A stretch of DNA of 64,000 nucleotides from Novosphingobium barchaimii LL02 (GCF_001046635.1 NZ_KQ130455.1:186001-250000), one strand, 5' to 3'. Numbered from the stretch's first letter, positions 25,898 through 37,544 are shown. Notes: generated by a model not told the origin, from the sequence alone. Translations and numbers: made by a program.

Positions 25898-26803
25898 TTA
25901 CTCTGCCGCCGCTTCCGTGGGATCGCCCATCGGCGCGGTCGGCGCCAGCGGGCTAGGCTGGTCGACCGCCTGGCCTTCGCCGTCCTGAAGCCGGGCAGGC
26001 TCCAGCATCGCAGTCGTCTCCAGCAGGTCGAGCGCCTTTTGCACCGCTTCGAAACGGCGCGCGTCGGCGATCCAGGTGTCGGCGGCGTCGGCGCCGGGGA
26101 GGCGTTCCACTTCACCGATCGCGTTGTCGATCCGCCGCGCGGTGAGCATCACGCGGGCGCGGTCGATCCGCGCGGCCGGGGACGCCAGTGCGCCCGAATC
26201 GCGGCGCACCACGAACAGCGAGGTCACCTCGTGACGGGCGCGGTCCCACAGGCTTTCGTCGCTCTGCGTCACCGTAAGCTCTGGCGATAGCGCTTCGAGG
26301 CGCGCGGCAAGGCCGTCGATGGTGACGGGATTGGCGGCGAAGTCGATCACCGTCTGCACCGCGCGCGGCTGGGCGTTCATGAAGCGAAGGCGAAGCTGGT
26401 CCGAGACGTGGCCCAGCGGCTCGCCGCGATCGATCATGCGCCGCGCCGCGAAGGCTATCAGCAGCCCCTCGGCGCGCCCGGCGTTGCCGGCGGCGGCATG
26501 GGTCTGGAAATCGACGCGCGAGATGCGGTCCTCCAGCATGGCGAGGCGCCCTTCGACGGTGCCGATCGCGGCGAGGCGGGCGGCGTCGGGCGGCGGCGGG
26601 GCGGCGGGGGTGGTGTCGGCGGCGGTCGTCGCGGCGGGCTGCGGACCCAGCATCGCCAGGTAGCCGCGCGCCGAAAGCCAGGCGACCAGCGCGGCGCCAA
26701 GCAGAAATGCGATCAGCAGGGCGAACAGGGTCAGTCCGGCCGATCGGCTGCGCGGCGGCGGCGCCGAAGCCGGAGAAGCGAGGGGTGCGGAAATGTCCTG
26801 CAT
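25898..26803 (-). CDS. Mic60/mitofilin-like inner-membrane protein in the hem operon
   Basis: A 301-residue protein with a cytoplasmic N-terminus, one membrane helix (GLTLFALLIAFLLGAALVAWL, about 24-44) and a periplasmic, mostly helical Ala-rich domain. A COG4223 protein downstream of hemC-hemD is the known genomic position of alphaproteobacterial Mic60, which shapes inner-membrane invaginations; it has also been called HemX-like. The C-terminal helical region resembles the mitofilin domain only in general character. ATG 26803 lies 7 bp after the hemD stop codon. Confidence 0.68.
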   Translation of the reverse strand: MQDISAPLASPASAPPPRSRSAGLTLFALLIAFLLGAALVAWLSARGYLAMLGPQPAATTAADTTPAAPPPPDAARLAAIGTVEGRLAMLEDRISRVDFQTHAAAGNAGRAEGLLIAFAARRMIDRGEPLGHVSDQLRLRFMNAQPRAVQTVIDFAANPVTIDGLAARLEALSPELTVTQSDESLWDRARHEVTSLFVVRRDSGALASPAARIDRARVMLTARRIDNAIGEVERLPGADAADTWIADARRFEAVQKALDLLETTAMLEPARLQDGEGQAVDQPSPLAPTAPMGDPTEAAAE

Positions 26804-26810
26804 CAAGCCC

Positions 26811-27548
26811 TTAATGTGGCAACATGTGTTCTGAGCCGGCTTCTTGGCACATTCGTGCGGCCAAGGCCAGCAGCGCGGCATCGTCCGGGCTTTGCGCGCA
26901 CCGGATGTCCGCCCAGCCCGTCCCGGCGCGGGCCGCGACGCGCGGGCCAATGGCGGCGAGGCGGATTTGTGCCCGCGCGATTCCCGCCTCGTCGCAAAGC
27001 TGTGCAAAGTGCGCGGCGGCCTCTCCTGAATGAAGCAGGGCAAGGGCCGGGCGGGCCAGCAGCGCGGCCAGGTCGGGCGTCATGGGCAGCGGTTCGCTCG
27101 CATAGACTTCGCGGGTGATGACCGCGGCGCCTTCGGGGATCGCAAGTTCAATGCGCTCGCGCCCGGCGAGACGCAGCAGACGGCGGTGGGCGGGATCGAG
27201 CGCGTTCAGCATGGGCTGGAGACCGCCCTTGCCGGTGGCGACCACGTTCAGCCCGAAGTCCCGCGCAGCCTGCGCGGTCGTCTCTCCCACGGCGTATGCG
27301 GGCAGGCCGCGATAGGCCGTCAGCGCCGCGCCGCCGTGGCGCAGGGCATTGGCGCTGCCCAGTAGCAGAGCGTCCACGCCGGCCCGATGGACCGGCTCCC
27401 ACGGCAGGGCGCGCACTTCGAACAGGGAGAATACGTGGGCCATCAGGCCGCTCGCCCGCGCCGCTGCAAGGGTGGCCGAAGCGCCGGGTTCGGGGCGCAG
27501 GATCAGGACGGGCAGGGGTACCTGTTGCTCTGCCTGCGCGTGGCTCAT
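26811..27548 (-). CDS. hemD: Uroporphyrinogen-III synthase HemD
   Basis: Cyclises hydroxymethylbilane to uroporphyrinogen III. The family is poorly conserved, but a 245-residue protein with two Rossmann-like halves (VDALLLGSANALRHGG; LALLHSGEAAAHFAQL), the tyrosine-containing AYAVGETTA segment and an ATGA overlap with hemC make the call secure. LIAAIGP-type sequence (RLAAIGPRVAARA) marks the C-terminal half. Confidence 0.88.
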   Translation of the reverse strand: MSHAQAEQQVPLPVLILRPEPGASATLAAARASGLMAHVFSLFEVRALPWEPVHRAGVDALLLGSANALRHGGAALTAYRGLPAYAVGETTAQAARDFGLNVVATGKGGLQPMLNALDPAHRRLLRLAGRERIELAIPEGAAVITREVYASEPLPMTPDLAALLARPALALLHSGEAAAHFAQLCDEAGIARAQIRLAAIGPRVAARAGTGWADIRCAQSPDDAALLALAARMCQEAGSEHMLPH

Positions 27549-28510
27549 TCTTCCAAGGCCCGGGCGCCCGCAAAGTGTACGGCGATGGCCGGCACCGCGC
27601 GGGCGAGCAGGTCTGCGGCGAGGTCCAGCGGGCCTTGCGCATCGTCTGCGGCGAAGCGGGCCTCGCCGGTGACATGCTCGGCGCCGTCGGGGCTGTAGAG
27701 CGCGGCGCGCATGAGAAGGTCTGCGCCTTCGTGACGGGTCAGCACCGCGATCGGGCTGTGGCAATTGCCGCCAAGCCCGGCCAGCAGCGCGCGCTCGGCC
27801 AGAACCTGCGTGCGGCTGGGTGCGTGGTCCACGGCGCAAAGGAAGGCGCGGGCGGTCTGATCGTCGGCGCGGCACTCGATCATGATCGCGGCCTGCGCCG
27901 GGGCGGGCAGCCAGTCCTCGGCGTCGAGGGGGTGGCCGGTGCCGGTTTCGCCCAGCCGGTTCAGCCCGGCGGCGGCGAGGAAGGTGGCGTCCGCCTCTCC
28001 CGCCGCCAGCTTGGCGAGGCGGGTGGCGACATTGCCCCGGAACGTGATGACGCGGCAGTCGGGCCGGGCGTGGAGAAGCTGCGCGGCGCGGCGCGGGGCG
28101 CTGGTGCCGACCACCGCGCCCGGCGGCAGCGCGGCGATGGAGGCCGCGCCCACCAGCACGTCGCGCACGTCTTCGCGTGGCAGGATGGCGCCGATGGTGA
28201 ACGCTTCGGGGCGGATCGTCTCGACATCCTTGGCGGAGTGCACGGCGAAGTCGATTTCGCCCGCCGCCAGCCAGGCGTCCAGTTCCTTTGTCCACAGGGC
28301 CTTGCCGCCGATCTCGGCCAGAGCGCGGTCCTGAATGCGATCGCCGCTGGCGGTGACGGCTACGATCTCTATATGCGCAGGGTCGATACCGTGCGCACGG
28401 GCAAGCAGGGCTTGGGCTTCGTGCGCCTGCGCCATGGCAAGGGGCGATCGGCGCGTACCGAGGCGAAAACGCCTCTCAGGGATGGAATCTTGGTGTTTAT
28501 CGTGGGTCAT
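27545..28510 (-). CDS. hemC: Hydroxymethylbilane synthase (porphobilinogen deaminase) HemC
   Basis: Polymerises four porphobilinogens into hydroxymethylbilane. The N-terminal [14 protein letters not shown], the catalytic Asp region HSAKDVET, the arginines in [11 protein letters not shown], and the dipyrromethane-cofactor Cys in [11 protein letters not shown] are all present. At 321 residues it is of normal length. It overlaps hemD by 4 bp and is divergent from tsaD with only 44 bp between the start codons. Confidence 0.95.
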   Translation of the reverse strand: MTHDKHQDSIPERRFRLGTRRSPLAMAQAHEAQALLARAHGIDPAHIEIVAVTASGDRIQDRALAEIGGKALWTKELDAWLAAGEIDFAVHSAKDVETIRPEAFTIGAILPREDVRDVLVGAASIAALPPGAVVGTSAPRRAAQLLHARPDCRVITFRGNVATRLAKLAAGEADATFLAAAGLNRLGETGTGHPLDAEDWLPAPAQAAIMIECRADDQTARAFLCAVDHAPSRTQVLAERALLAGLGGNCHSPIAVLTRHEGADLLMRAALYSPDGAEHVTGEARFAADDAQGPLDLAADLLARAVPAIAVHFAGARALEE

Positions 28511-28554
28511 CGGCCGCTTGTGCTACCCGGCAATGTCGTTCAGGGGAAGCTCGG

Positions 28555-29589
28555 ATGAGCATAGTTCTCGGCATCGAATCTTCCTGCGACGAGACCGCCG
28601 CGGCACTGGTCACCAGTGATCGGGTCATCCTTGCCCAGCATATCGCCTCGCAGGACGAGGTTCACCGCCCGTTCGGCGGCGTCGTGCCGGAGATCGCCGC
28701 GCGCGCCCATGTAGAGCGCCTGGCGCCGCTGATCGCCGCCACTCTGGCCGATGCCGGGATGTCTCTGGACGACGTGGACGCCATCGCCGCCACTGCCGGA
28801 CCGGGCCTGATCGGGGGCGTGATGGTTGGCCTCGTCACTGCCAAGGCGCTGGCGATGGCGGCGGACAAGCCGCTGATCGCGGTGAACCATCTGGAAGGCC
28901 ACGCCCTGTCGCCGCGCCTTGCCGAGGCGAGCCTGGAATATCCGTACCTGCTGCTGCTCGTCTCGGGCGGGCACTGCCAGATCCTGCTGGTGGAGGACGT
29001 GGGCAAGTTCCGCCGCCTCGCCACCACCATCGACGATGCGCTGGGCGAGGCTTTCGACAAGTCCGCCAAAGTGCTGGGACTGGGCTATCCCGGCGGCCCG
29101 GCGCTGGAACGGCTGGCGCTTCAGGGCGATGCGAAGAAAGTGCCGCTGCCCCGGCCGCTCAAGGGTTCGCAGGAACCGCACTTCTCGTTCGCCGGGCTGA
29201 AAAGCGCGGTGCTGAGGGCCAAGCAGTCGGGCGAGCATGAGGATGCCGATATCGCTGCCTCGTTCCAGCAGGCCGCGATCGATTGCCTGTTGGACCGTTC
29301 GAAGCGCGCGCTGGCGAAAGTCGGCCCGGTCAACGCGCTGGTCGTCGCGGGCGGGGTTGCTGCCAACAAGGCGATCCGCGCCGCGCTGGAGGGCCTTGCC
29401 GCGCAGCACGGCCTGCCGTTCATCGCCCCGCCATTGACGCTGTGTACCGACAATGCGGCGATGATCGCCTGGGCCGGGCTTGAGCGATTGGCCCGCGGGC
29501 AGTCCGACCCGCTCGACGTCGCGGCGCGCCCACGCTGGCCGCTGGACCCTGAGGCCGAAACCGTTCGCGGTGCGGGAGTGAAGGCATGA
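28555..29589 (+). CDS. tsaD: tRNA N6-threonylcarbamoyladenosine synthase TsaD
   Basis: Transfers the threonylcarbamoyl group to A37 of ANN-decoding tRNAs, with TsaB and TsaE. The 344-residue ASKHA-fold protein begins [16 protein letters not shown] and has the metal-binding [10 protein letters not shown] (about residue 112) and the [13 protein letters not shown] nucleotide loop. Its stop codon overlaps the gpsA start (ATGA), a gcp-gpsA arrangement frequent in alphaproteobacteria. Confidence 0.95.
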   Translation: MSIVLGIESSCDETAAALVTSDRVILAQHIASQDEVHRPFGGVVPEIAARAHVERLAPLIAATLADAGMSLDDVDAIAATAGPGLIGGVMVGLVTAKALAMAADKPLIAVNHLEGHALSPRLAEASLEYPYLLLLVSGGHCQILLVEDVGKFRRLATTIDDALGEAFDKSAKVLGLGYPGGPALERLALQGDAKKVPLPRPLKGSQEPHFSFAGLKSAVLRAKQSGEHEDADIAASFQQAAIDCLLDRSKRALAKVGPVNALVVAGGVAANKAIRAALEGLAAQHGLPFIAPPLTLCTDNAAMIAWAGLERLARGQSDPLDVAARPRWPLDPEAETVRGAGVKA

Positions 29590-30587
29590 GTGCAGCACGA
29601 ATTGGCGTCATCGGCGCAGGCGCATGGGGCACCGCACTGGCGCAGGCGCTGGCCAGTGATGGCAGCGAAGTCCTGCTATGGGCGCGCGAACCGGACCTCG
29701 TAGCCGCGATCAACGCCGAGCACCGCAACGCGCTCTACCTGCCGAGCGCCGTGCTGGCGCCCACGGTGCGCGCCACCAATGACCTTGCCGACCTCGCCGC
29801 GCTGCCCGCGCTGCTGGTGGTCGTGCCTGCGCAGTTCCTCAGCCGCGTCATCGCCGGCCTGCCGGAAGGTGACCGGGATCTGGTCCTGTGCGCCAAGGGC
29901 ATCGAGGCGGGCACCGGACGCCTCATGAACGATGTTGCCGCGCAGGCCTGCGCGCCGGAACGCCTCGCCGTCCTCTCCGGGCCCACGTTCGCGCATGAAG
30001 TCGCAGACGGCCTGCCCACCGCCGTCACGCTCGCCTGTGCGGGCGGGCGGGAGCAGTGGGAGCGCTTGTCCCCGCTGATCGCCCGGCCCATGCTGCGCCC
30101 CTATTATTCCGACGACGTGACCGGCGCCGAGATCGGCGGGGCGGTGAAGAACGTCCTCGCCATCGCCTGCGGTGTGGTCGAGGGACTCAACCTTGGCCAG
30201 AACGCCCGCGCGGCGCTGATCGCGCGCGGTTATGCCGAGATGCTGCGCTTCGGTCTTGCGCGCGGGGCGCGGGCGGAAACGCTTTCGGGTCTGTGCGGGC
30301 TAGGCGATCTTGTCCTCACCTGCTCGTCCACCTCCAGCCGCAATTTCTCGCTTGGCCTCGCGCTGGGGCGGGGCCTGACCGCCGCCGAGGCTTTGTCCGG
30401 CAAGAACAGCGTTGCCGAGGGTGCGGCCACCGCGCCGGTGCTGGCGGACCTGGCCCGGCGTGACGGCATCCAGATGCCCATCGTCGATGCGGTGGCGCGC
30501 CTGCTCAGCGGCGAGGCCCCGGCCAGCGCCGTCGTCAGCGACCTGCTCGCCCGCCCGCTGCGCGCCGAACAGGAGCCGGCCGTTTGA
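29586..30587 (+). CDS. gpsA: NAD(P)H-dependent glycerol-3-phosphate dehydrogenase GpsA
   Basis: Reduces dihydroxyacetone phosphate to sn-glycerol 3-phosphate for phospholipid synthesis. It has the N-terminal Rossmann motif [17 protein letters not shown], the substrate-binding [19 protein letters not shown], the catalytic Lys region [18 protein letters not shown] and [11 protein letters not shown]. The 333-residue length is standard. It overlaps both neighbours by 4 bp. Confidence 0.95.
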   Translation: MSAARIGVIGAGAWGTALAQALASDGSEVLLWAREPDLVAAINAEHRNALYLPSAVLAPTVRATNDLADLAALPALLVVVPAQFLSRVIAGLPEGDRDLVLCAKGIEAGTGRLMNDVAAQACAPERLAVLSGPTFAHEVADGLPTAVTLACAGGREQWERLSPLIARPMLRPYYSDDVTGAEIGGAVKNVLAIACGVVEGLNLGQNARAALIARGYAEMLRFGLARGARAETLSGLCGLGDLVLTCSSTSSRNFSLGLALGRGLTAAEALSGKNSVAEGAATAPVLADLARRDGIQMPIVDAVARLLSGEAPASAVVSDLLARPLRAEQEPAV

Positions 30588-32104
30588 GCGAAACGCCGAT
30601 TCCCCGGGAAGACGCCACCCGCGAGGAACGCCAGCAACAGGACATCGCCGCGCTCGCCAAGGGCGGCCGCACCAACCTGTTCGGGTTCTTCCTGCGGCTG
30701 GCCGCGCGCATCCCGTTCCTGTTCATCGCCGGGCGCGCGGCTGCCTATGGCCCCGCCGCACTGGGCCGTTTCGCATCCGCACTGGTCCTGATCGAACTCA
30801 CCTCGATGCTCTGCACGATGGGCGAAAAGCGCGGTCTGGCGCAGCGCCTGTCGCAGAATGAAGGCCAGCACCCCGCCAACGTCATCGCCGATGGCTCGAT
30901 CATCGCGGTGATCGCCAGCGTTTCGGCCGCGGCGTTCTTCTGGTTCGTGCCGGGGCTGCTGTTCCCGGGCGGGCACTACACCTGGATCGATCGGCTGATG
31001 GTGATCGCCCTGCCGGCGATGACGATGACCGAGATCTGGCTGGCGGCGCTGGCATACCGCCTGCGGGTGACGCCCACCGTCTGGTCCCGCGCCATCGTCG
31101 AGCCGTGGACGATCTCGATCATGGCCGGCGCGATGATCTGGATCGCGCCGCAAAGCGGTCTGTCGATCGCCTATATCGCCTCGATCTACGCCGCCGCGCT
31201 GACTGCCTTCATCCCCTTCTTCCGCGAATACGGCGTACCGCGCGGCTGGCGCCCGAAACTGCGCGGAATGCGCAAGCTGGCGCTTTATTCGCTGCCCATC
31301 GCACTGGCGGACGCCATCGAATGGGGCACCCGGCGCGTCGACATCTTCCTGCTGGGCTTCCTGGCACCTCCGGCGGCGGTGGGCATCTATTACGCCGCGC
31401 AGCAGGTCGCCAGCCTGCCGCAGAAGCTGAAAACCAGCTTCGAGCCGGTGCTCGGCCCGGTCATCACCCGCAACCTGAAGGAGCGCGACTATGCCGCGAT
31501 CGCCCGGCAGGTGTGCCAGGTGGGCTTCTGGATCACCGCCTCGCAGGCCGGCATCGCGCTGGCGCTGGGCATCCCCGGAGCGGGGGTCATGGGCCTCGTC
31601 GGGCGCGAATTCGTCGGGGGCACCGGGGCGCTGGCCTTCCTGCTGGCCGCCGAAGTGGTGGCCGCTACCGCCGTCGTCAGCGAGGCGGCGCTGGTCTACG
31701 TGGCGCGGGTGCGCAACTTGTGGGTTTCGCTCGCCACGATCGCCTTGCAGGCGGCGTTGACGCTGGGCGGTATCCTGCTGATGCAGCGGCTGGGCTACAA
31801 CTCGCTGTTCCAGGCCGCCGCCGCCGCCATTGCCCTGATGGTGTCGCTGGGGATCGCCTCGATCGTCAAGTCGGTGATGCTTTCGCGCATTCTGGGCGAG
31901 CCGATCAACAACTGGCGCTGGGCGCTGGTCTGGGCGGCTGCTCCCGCCGTGGTGATCGGCTATCTCACCCATCGCTTCCTGCCCGAATGGGCGGCGCTGG
32001 CGCTGGGCATCCCGGCGATCCTGGCTTCGTACTTCCTGGTCATCTGGAAGAAGGCGTTCGGGCCGGAAGACCGCAAGCTGTTCCAGAAGAGCAAGCCCGC
32101 GTAA
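30584..32104 (+). CDS. Polysaccharide/lipid flippase (Wzx-like, MOP superfamily)
   Basis: A 506-residue membrane protein with 12-14 hydrophobic segments and a soluble N-terminal stretch of about 30 residues. The arrangement resembles O-antigen or polysaccharide flippases that move undecaprenyl-linked sugars across the inner membrane. Translation starts at TTG 30584, overlapping the gpsA stop codon (TTGA). No glycosyltransferases are adjacent, so the cargo is unknown. Confidence 0.75.
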   Translation: MSETPIPREDATREERQQQDIAALAKGGRTNLFGFFLRLAARIPFLFIAGRAAAYGPAALGRFASALVLIELTSMLCTMGEKRGLAQRLSQNEGQHPANVIADGSIIAVIASVSAAAFFWFVPGLLFPGGHYTWIDRLMVIALPAMTMTEIWLAALAYRLRVTPTVWSRAIVEPWTISIMAGAMIWIAPQSGLSIAYIASIYAAALTAFIPFFREYGVPRGWRPKLRGMRKLALYSLPIALADAIEWGTRRVDIFLLGFLAPPAAVGIYYAAQQVASLPQKLKTSFEPVLGPVITRNLKERDYAAIARQVCQVGFWITASQAGIALALGIPGAGVMGLVGREFVGGTGALAFLLAAEVVAATAVVSEAALVYVARVRNLWVSLATIALQAALTLGGILLMQRLGYNSLFQAAAAAIALMVSLGIASIVKSVMLSRILGEPINNWRWALVWAAAPAVVIGYLTHRFLPEWAALALGIPAILASYFLVIWKKAFGPEDRKLFQKSKPA

Positions 32105-32157
32105 AACCTTGATCGCGCGGGCTGACAGGGGGGCTGCGAAGCTCTAGGCTGGCGCCC

Positions 32158-32880
32158 ATGAACCCACGCAGCGCTTCCATGATCGTCGCCGGAGCAGCCC
32201 TTTGCGTCGTCCTGTCCTTTGCGGCGACGCGCGCGCGGGGCGGCATTTTCATCGGCGATCTTCGGCAGAAGGCGTTCGCCGCGCGTGATGTCGCGGGAGG
32301 CACGGGCGTGACGCTGGCGTTTCGCGATCGCTACGGCTGGCTGACGCGCCACCCGATCCTTTCGGGCGGCAAGGGGCTGGACGCGGCAACGCGCACCCGT
32401 GTCGCCGCCGCCGTCGCCGCGGTAGCGGGTATCGGCGGGGTAAGCTGGGCGAACGAGGGCGATGCGCGCGCATCCTCGCTGCACTGTCAGGACGATGTCG
32501 AGCGTATCCTCGAAACCCGCACCATCCGTTTCGGCGAGGCCAGTACGCGGCTCGACCCCAGCAGCGACAAGCTGCTCGGCGAAGTCGCCCGCGCGCTGCA
32601 TCCCTGCGTTGGCAGTATCATCGCGGTCACCGGCCACACCGATGCGGGCGGCAACGCCAAGGTCAATGTCGCACTTTCGCAGGCACGGGCGGAAGCGGTG
32701 CGCTCGGCATTGATATCGCGCGGTATTCCGGGTGACGGTCTGCGCGCAACGGGGGTGGGAGCGGCCAAGCCGGTCGATGGCCTCGATCCGGGCGATCCTG
32801 CCAACCGCCGTATCGAATTCTCCGTGCTTTTCACCGCGCCGGTCAAGCCGACCCCGATCGACACGCCGGGACCGGAATGA
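32158..32880 (+). CDS. OmpA-family C-terminal domain protein
   Basis: A 240-residue exported protein. The N-terminal hydrophobic segment (SMIVAGAALCVVLSFAATRA) acts as a signal or anchor. A central region (about 45-105) may be BON-like, and the OmpA peptidoglycan-binding domain follows, with GHTDAGGNAKVNVALSQARA, then VRSALISRGI and PANRRIEFSV. It probably anchors to peptidoglycan in the periplasm. Confidence 0.82.
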   Translation: MNPRSASMIVAGAALCVVLSFAATRARGGIFIGDLRQKAFAARDVAGGTGVTLAFRDRYGWLTRHPILSGGKGLDAATRTRVAAAVAAVAGIGGVSWANEGDARASSLHCQDDVERILETRTIRFGEASTRLDPSSDKLLGEVARALHPCVGSIIAVTGHTDAGGNAKVNVALSQARAEAVRSALISRGIPGDGLRATGVGAAKPVDGLDPGDPANRRIEFSVLFTAPVKPTPIDTPGPE

Positions 32881-32924
32881 GGGCGCCCGAATGAGCGCCG
32901 GAGAGACTAGGAAAGGACCGTGCA

Positions 32925-33017
32925 TTGCCGCTATGGCTTGAGATGGCCGTTTCGGTGCTGCTGACCTACGGGATCGGCTTTGGCATCGGCTGGCTGGTGT
33001 GGAATCGGAAGGGATAA
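32925..33017 (+). CDS. 30-residue single-span membrane peptide
   Basis: TTG 32925 is preceded by AGGAAAGGA at ideal spacing. The product reads MPLWLEMAVSVLL followed by TYGIGFGIGWLVWNRKG, which is one membrane helix with Gly-x3-Gly spacing and a basic C-terminus. The next gene starts 6 bp after its stop codon, so it is the first cistron of a pair. Similar one-helix peptides are easily missed in annotation. Confidence 0.6.
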   Translation: MPLWLEMAVSVLLTYGIGFGIGWLVWNRKG

Positions 33018-33023
33018 ATCGTC

Positions 33024-33644
33024 GTGTTGCAAATGATCGAAGCGAACTGGCTGATCTTCATCGCCGCGCTGCTGGTCGGCATCGCCGTTGCGTATTGGGT
33101 CTTCGTACACGGTTCGAAACCTGCGCGGCGCGAGCATCGGCCCGATGTGCTGGACGAAGGCGCTGCGCCTGCACAGCGCAACCAGGCGCTGATCGATGCG
33201 CCGGCCGCCGCCCGGTTCCATCTCGACCCGCCCCCGATGGCGGGGGCAATGGCGGGTATCGGCGAAGTGATCGCCGTTGCCGCGCAGGAAGAGGCCGACG
33301 ACGCGCGTAGCAACCGCGAGCCGCCCCAGACGACGGCCGCCGAGCCGGACCCGACGCCCGCTCCCCCGGCGCCCCCGATCGCGGAAACGGCCGAGGGCGA
33401 AGTAGCGGCGGATGACCTGCGCAAGATCAAGGGACTTGGCCCCAAGATGCTGACGGTGCTGCATGCGCTGGGCGTCACCAGCTTTGCCCAGATCGCGGCC
33501 TGGACCGACGCCGACCTCGACGAGCTGGATACGAAGCTGGGCGCTTTCGCCGGCCGCCCGCGCCGCGACAGCTGGGTGGAGCAGGCAACGCTGCTGTCGA
33601 GCGGGGATACCGGGGCTTATGAGGCGAAGTTCGGCAAGGTCTGA
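33024..33644 (+). CDS. Membrane-anchored protein with C-terminal helix-hairpin-helix domain
   Basis: A 206-residue protein with an N-terminal membrane helix (LIFIAALLVGIAVAYWVFV), a disordered Pro/Ala/Glu-rich linker (about 35-130) and a C-terminal HhH segment (DDLRKIKGLGPKMLTVLHAL, then GVTSFAQIAAWT and WVEQA). This matches the COG3743 group often annotated as flap-endonuclease-like or as fused to NADH dehydrogenase subunit E. No nuclease residues are visible. It starts at GTG 33024. Confidence 0.75.
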   Translation: MLQMIEANWLIFIAALLVGIAVAYWVFVHGSKPARREHRPDVLDEGAAPAQRNQALIDAPAAARFHLDPPPMAGAMAGIGEVIAVAAQEEADDARSNREPPQTTAAEPDPTPAPPAPPIAETAEGEVAADDLRKIKGLGPKMLTVLHALGVTSFAQIAAWTDADLDELDTKLGAFAGRPRRDSWVEQATLLSSGDTGAYEAKFGKV

Positions 33645-33654
33645 ACCGCGCTCG

Positions 33655-34719
33655 TCACCGGCCTGCCATTTCGATTACCGCGCGGGCGATCGAGACGAGT
33701 TCCGCCTCGCGGTTGACGCCGGCCTTCTGAAAGATCGTGCGCAACTGGCTGGAGACGGTCTGGGCGCTGACGCCGCGAATCCGGGCGATTTCCTGCCGCG
33801 AATGGCCCTGCGCCAGAAGCGCCACGATCTCGCCCTCGGCGCGGGTCAGTTCGAGCGCGGCGCAGAGGCGGGGCCCCTGGTCCCCTGCAAAGCCGCGTGG
33901 TGCCTTGAGAGTGACGATCGCGCTGGGGGCGAAGCCGAAGTTCCATTCCTGCCGGGGCAGGGCGCAGATTTCCACCAGCAGCGGCCCGCGCGGCGATTGC
34001 AGCCACATTTCCGACGGCATCGCCTGCCGACTGGCAAGGGCCAGGCCGATGCGCATCTGCAGTCCGCGATCGATGTCCGGCCGCGCCGCGCGCAGCATTC
34101 CGGCGCGCACCTGCAGGGTGTCCGGGGCGAATAGTTCGTCCGCAGCATCGGTTACCGAGCAGACCCGGCCCATCCCGTCGATCAGCACGGCTGCCGTACG
34201 CAGCGCATCCAGCGAGCCGCGCAGCAGATCAGCCCCCTGGTGTTCGATCGCCCGCTGCAGCCGGATCGCCGCCATTACCCGCGGGGCGATATCGCTGAGG
34301 ACCTGGCGATGTGTTTCGGTGGTGCGTCCGTCGCTTTTTGCATTGATGGTCGCCAGTCCGAAGAACGCGCCGGGATCGTTCGCCAGCACCATCTGGGCGC
34401 CGTGCTCTCCGTCCCAGCGGCGCACGTGTTCGATGTAGGCCTCGTTGCTGGCGGCGGCGCGAACCTCGTCGTAGTGCTTTTCCCAGACCACCTCGTAGGG
34501 CGCGCTGGATGCGGCGACGCGGTAGTTCACGTCCGCACGGTGAGCCTCGATCGCCAGAAAATCCTCGACATAGCCGTCGTCGGCGTCGGTCACCCAGTTG
34601 AACAGGGTATGGTGCTCACCGATGGCAATAAGCTGCGCGCGTGAAGCGCCCGTTGCATTCGCCAACCCTTTGAGCGCGGTGTCCCACCCCGCCTGTTCGA
34701 AAGGGGCCTGTGAAAACAT
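33655..34719 (-). CDS. LuxR-family transcriptional regulator (solo)
   Basis: A 354-residue regulator. The C-terminal 65 residues form a LuxR HTH: LTRAEGEIVALLAQGHSRQE, then IARIRGVSAQTVSSQLRTIF and KAGVNREAELVSI. The N-terminal 280 residues are a sensor region without the autoinducer-domain Trp/Tyr signature I would expect for AHL binding; a PAS-like fold is possible. There is no luxI nearby. A near-palindrome about 120 bp upstream is a candidate autoregulatory site. Confidence 0.85.
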   Translation of the reverse strand: MFSQAPFEQAGWDTALKGLANATGASRAQLIAIGEHHTLFNWVTDADDGYVEDFLAIEAHRADVNYRVAASSAPYEVVWEKHYDEVRAAASNEAYIEHVRRWDGEHGAQMVLANDPGAFFGLATINAKSDGRTTETHRQVLSDIAPRVMAAIRLQRAIEHQGADLLRGSLDALRTAAVLIDGMGRVCSVTDAADELFAPDTLQVRAGMLRAARPDIDRGLQMRIGLALASRQAMPSEMWLQSPRGPLLVEICALPRQEWNFGFAPSAIVTLKAPRGFAGDQGPRLCAALELTRAEGEIVALLAQGHSRQEIARIRGVSAQTVSSQLRTIFQKAGVNREAELVSIARAVIEMAGR

Positions 34720-34836
34720 CGCCCCCAGTTCATCGATTCGAATGGTCTTGCCCCCCGACTTGCGACCGAGAACTTATTTTGAACTGCCCATTAATTTTAA
34801 GCAAGCCCATGGAAAGTGGAGGGGATTGCCGGGCAT

Positions 34837-34852
34837 TACCATGATCGTGGTA
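34837..34852. promoter_or_regulatory. 16-bp near-palindrome upstream of the LuxR gene
   Basis: TACCATGATCGTGGTA is symmetric at 7 of 8 paired positions. It lies 118-133 bp upstream of the LuxR start and just before TATGTA, a possible plus-strand -10. A dimeric regulator could bind here; LuxR-family proteins typically bind about 20-bp dyads. Confidence 0.4.
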
Positions 34853-34927
34853 TGTAAGGGGGCGCGGTCTGGCGCATGGATGACATGCGACCCGAAGGAT
34901 CGGCCATTAAGCCTATCCTGATACCTG

Positions 34928-34962
34928 CCCGGGACCTGCACCGCAGGATCCCGGGTATTTTT
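34928..34962 (+). terminator. Rho-independent terminator with no gene upstream
   Basis: CCCGGGACCTGC pairs with GCAGG, a bulged A, then TCCCGGG, giving a 12-bp stem with a 3-nt loop followed by TATTTTT. The T-run is on the plus strand, yet no plus-strand coding gene precedes it: the LuxR gene is divergent and uvrB is on the minus strand. It may end a small RNA. Confidence 0.6.
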
Positions 34963-35119
34963 CGACCGGAAACGCGTGAAAGCGGTAGCCGGTAAGGCCC
35001 GATCTGCGGGCGTGGGCACCGTCATTTCTCAGGCCTGACGAACCCGCAATGGCCCTCTGTGTGTCCAGTGCGGGATTCCCATTTTCGGACAGTGCCCCGG
35101 AAACTCCCTCTCCGGTCCA

Positions 35120-35188
35120 AGGGACCGTTTGAAATGCGCAGGCAAGCGCATTTTGAATGCGGCACCAGGCCACTCTCAAACGGTCTCT
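35120..35188. repeat. Structured inverted-repeat element downstream of uvrB
   Basis: AGGGACCGTTTGA (35120-35132) pairs with TCAAACGGTCTCT (35176-35188) except for one G-U position. Nested inside is a perfect AAATGCGC/GCGCATTT hairpin (35132-35153). It lies 36 bp past the uvrB stop codon on the minus strand and could be a transcript 3' end, a REP-like element or a folded RNA. The rest of the gap from 34963 to 35119 holds only an imperfect CCCGCA/TGCGGG dyad. Confidence 0.55.
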
Positions 35189-35223
35189 AAAGCGCAAAAG
35201 GCTGCGTTCGCACCTTGCCGATT

Positions 35224-37410
<2,187 letters not shown>

Positions 37411-37544
37411 GGAAGAACATATGGGGTATACACACCGTTCCGGCAACCGGTGGCGGTAACAGCCGGCGGCATCAGGCGTTGACCTGCGGCCGGGGCGGTG
37501 CCAGCCCTGCGAACCCCATTGGAAGATATAAGAGAGTGGACGCG

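Noticed and set aside
37411-37460. LexA box before uvrB
   Set aside because: GAAC and GTTC words occur, but not with the 7-bp spacing of the alphaproteobacterial SOS box.
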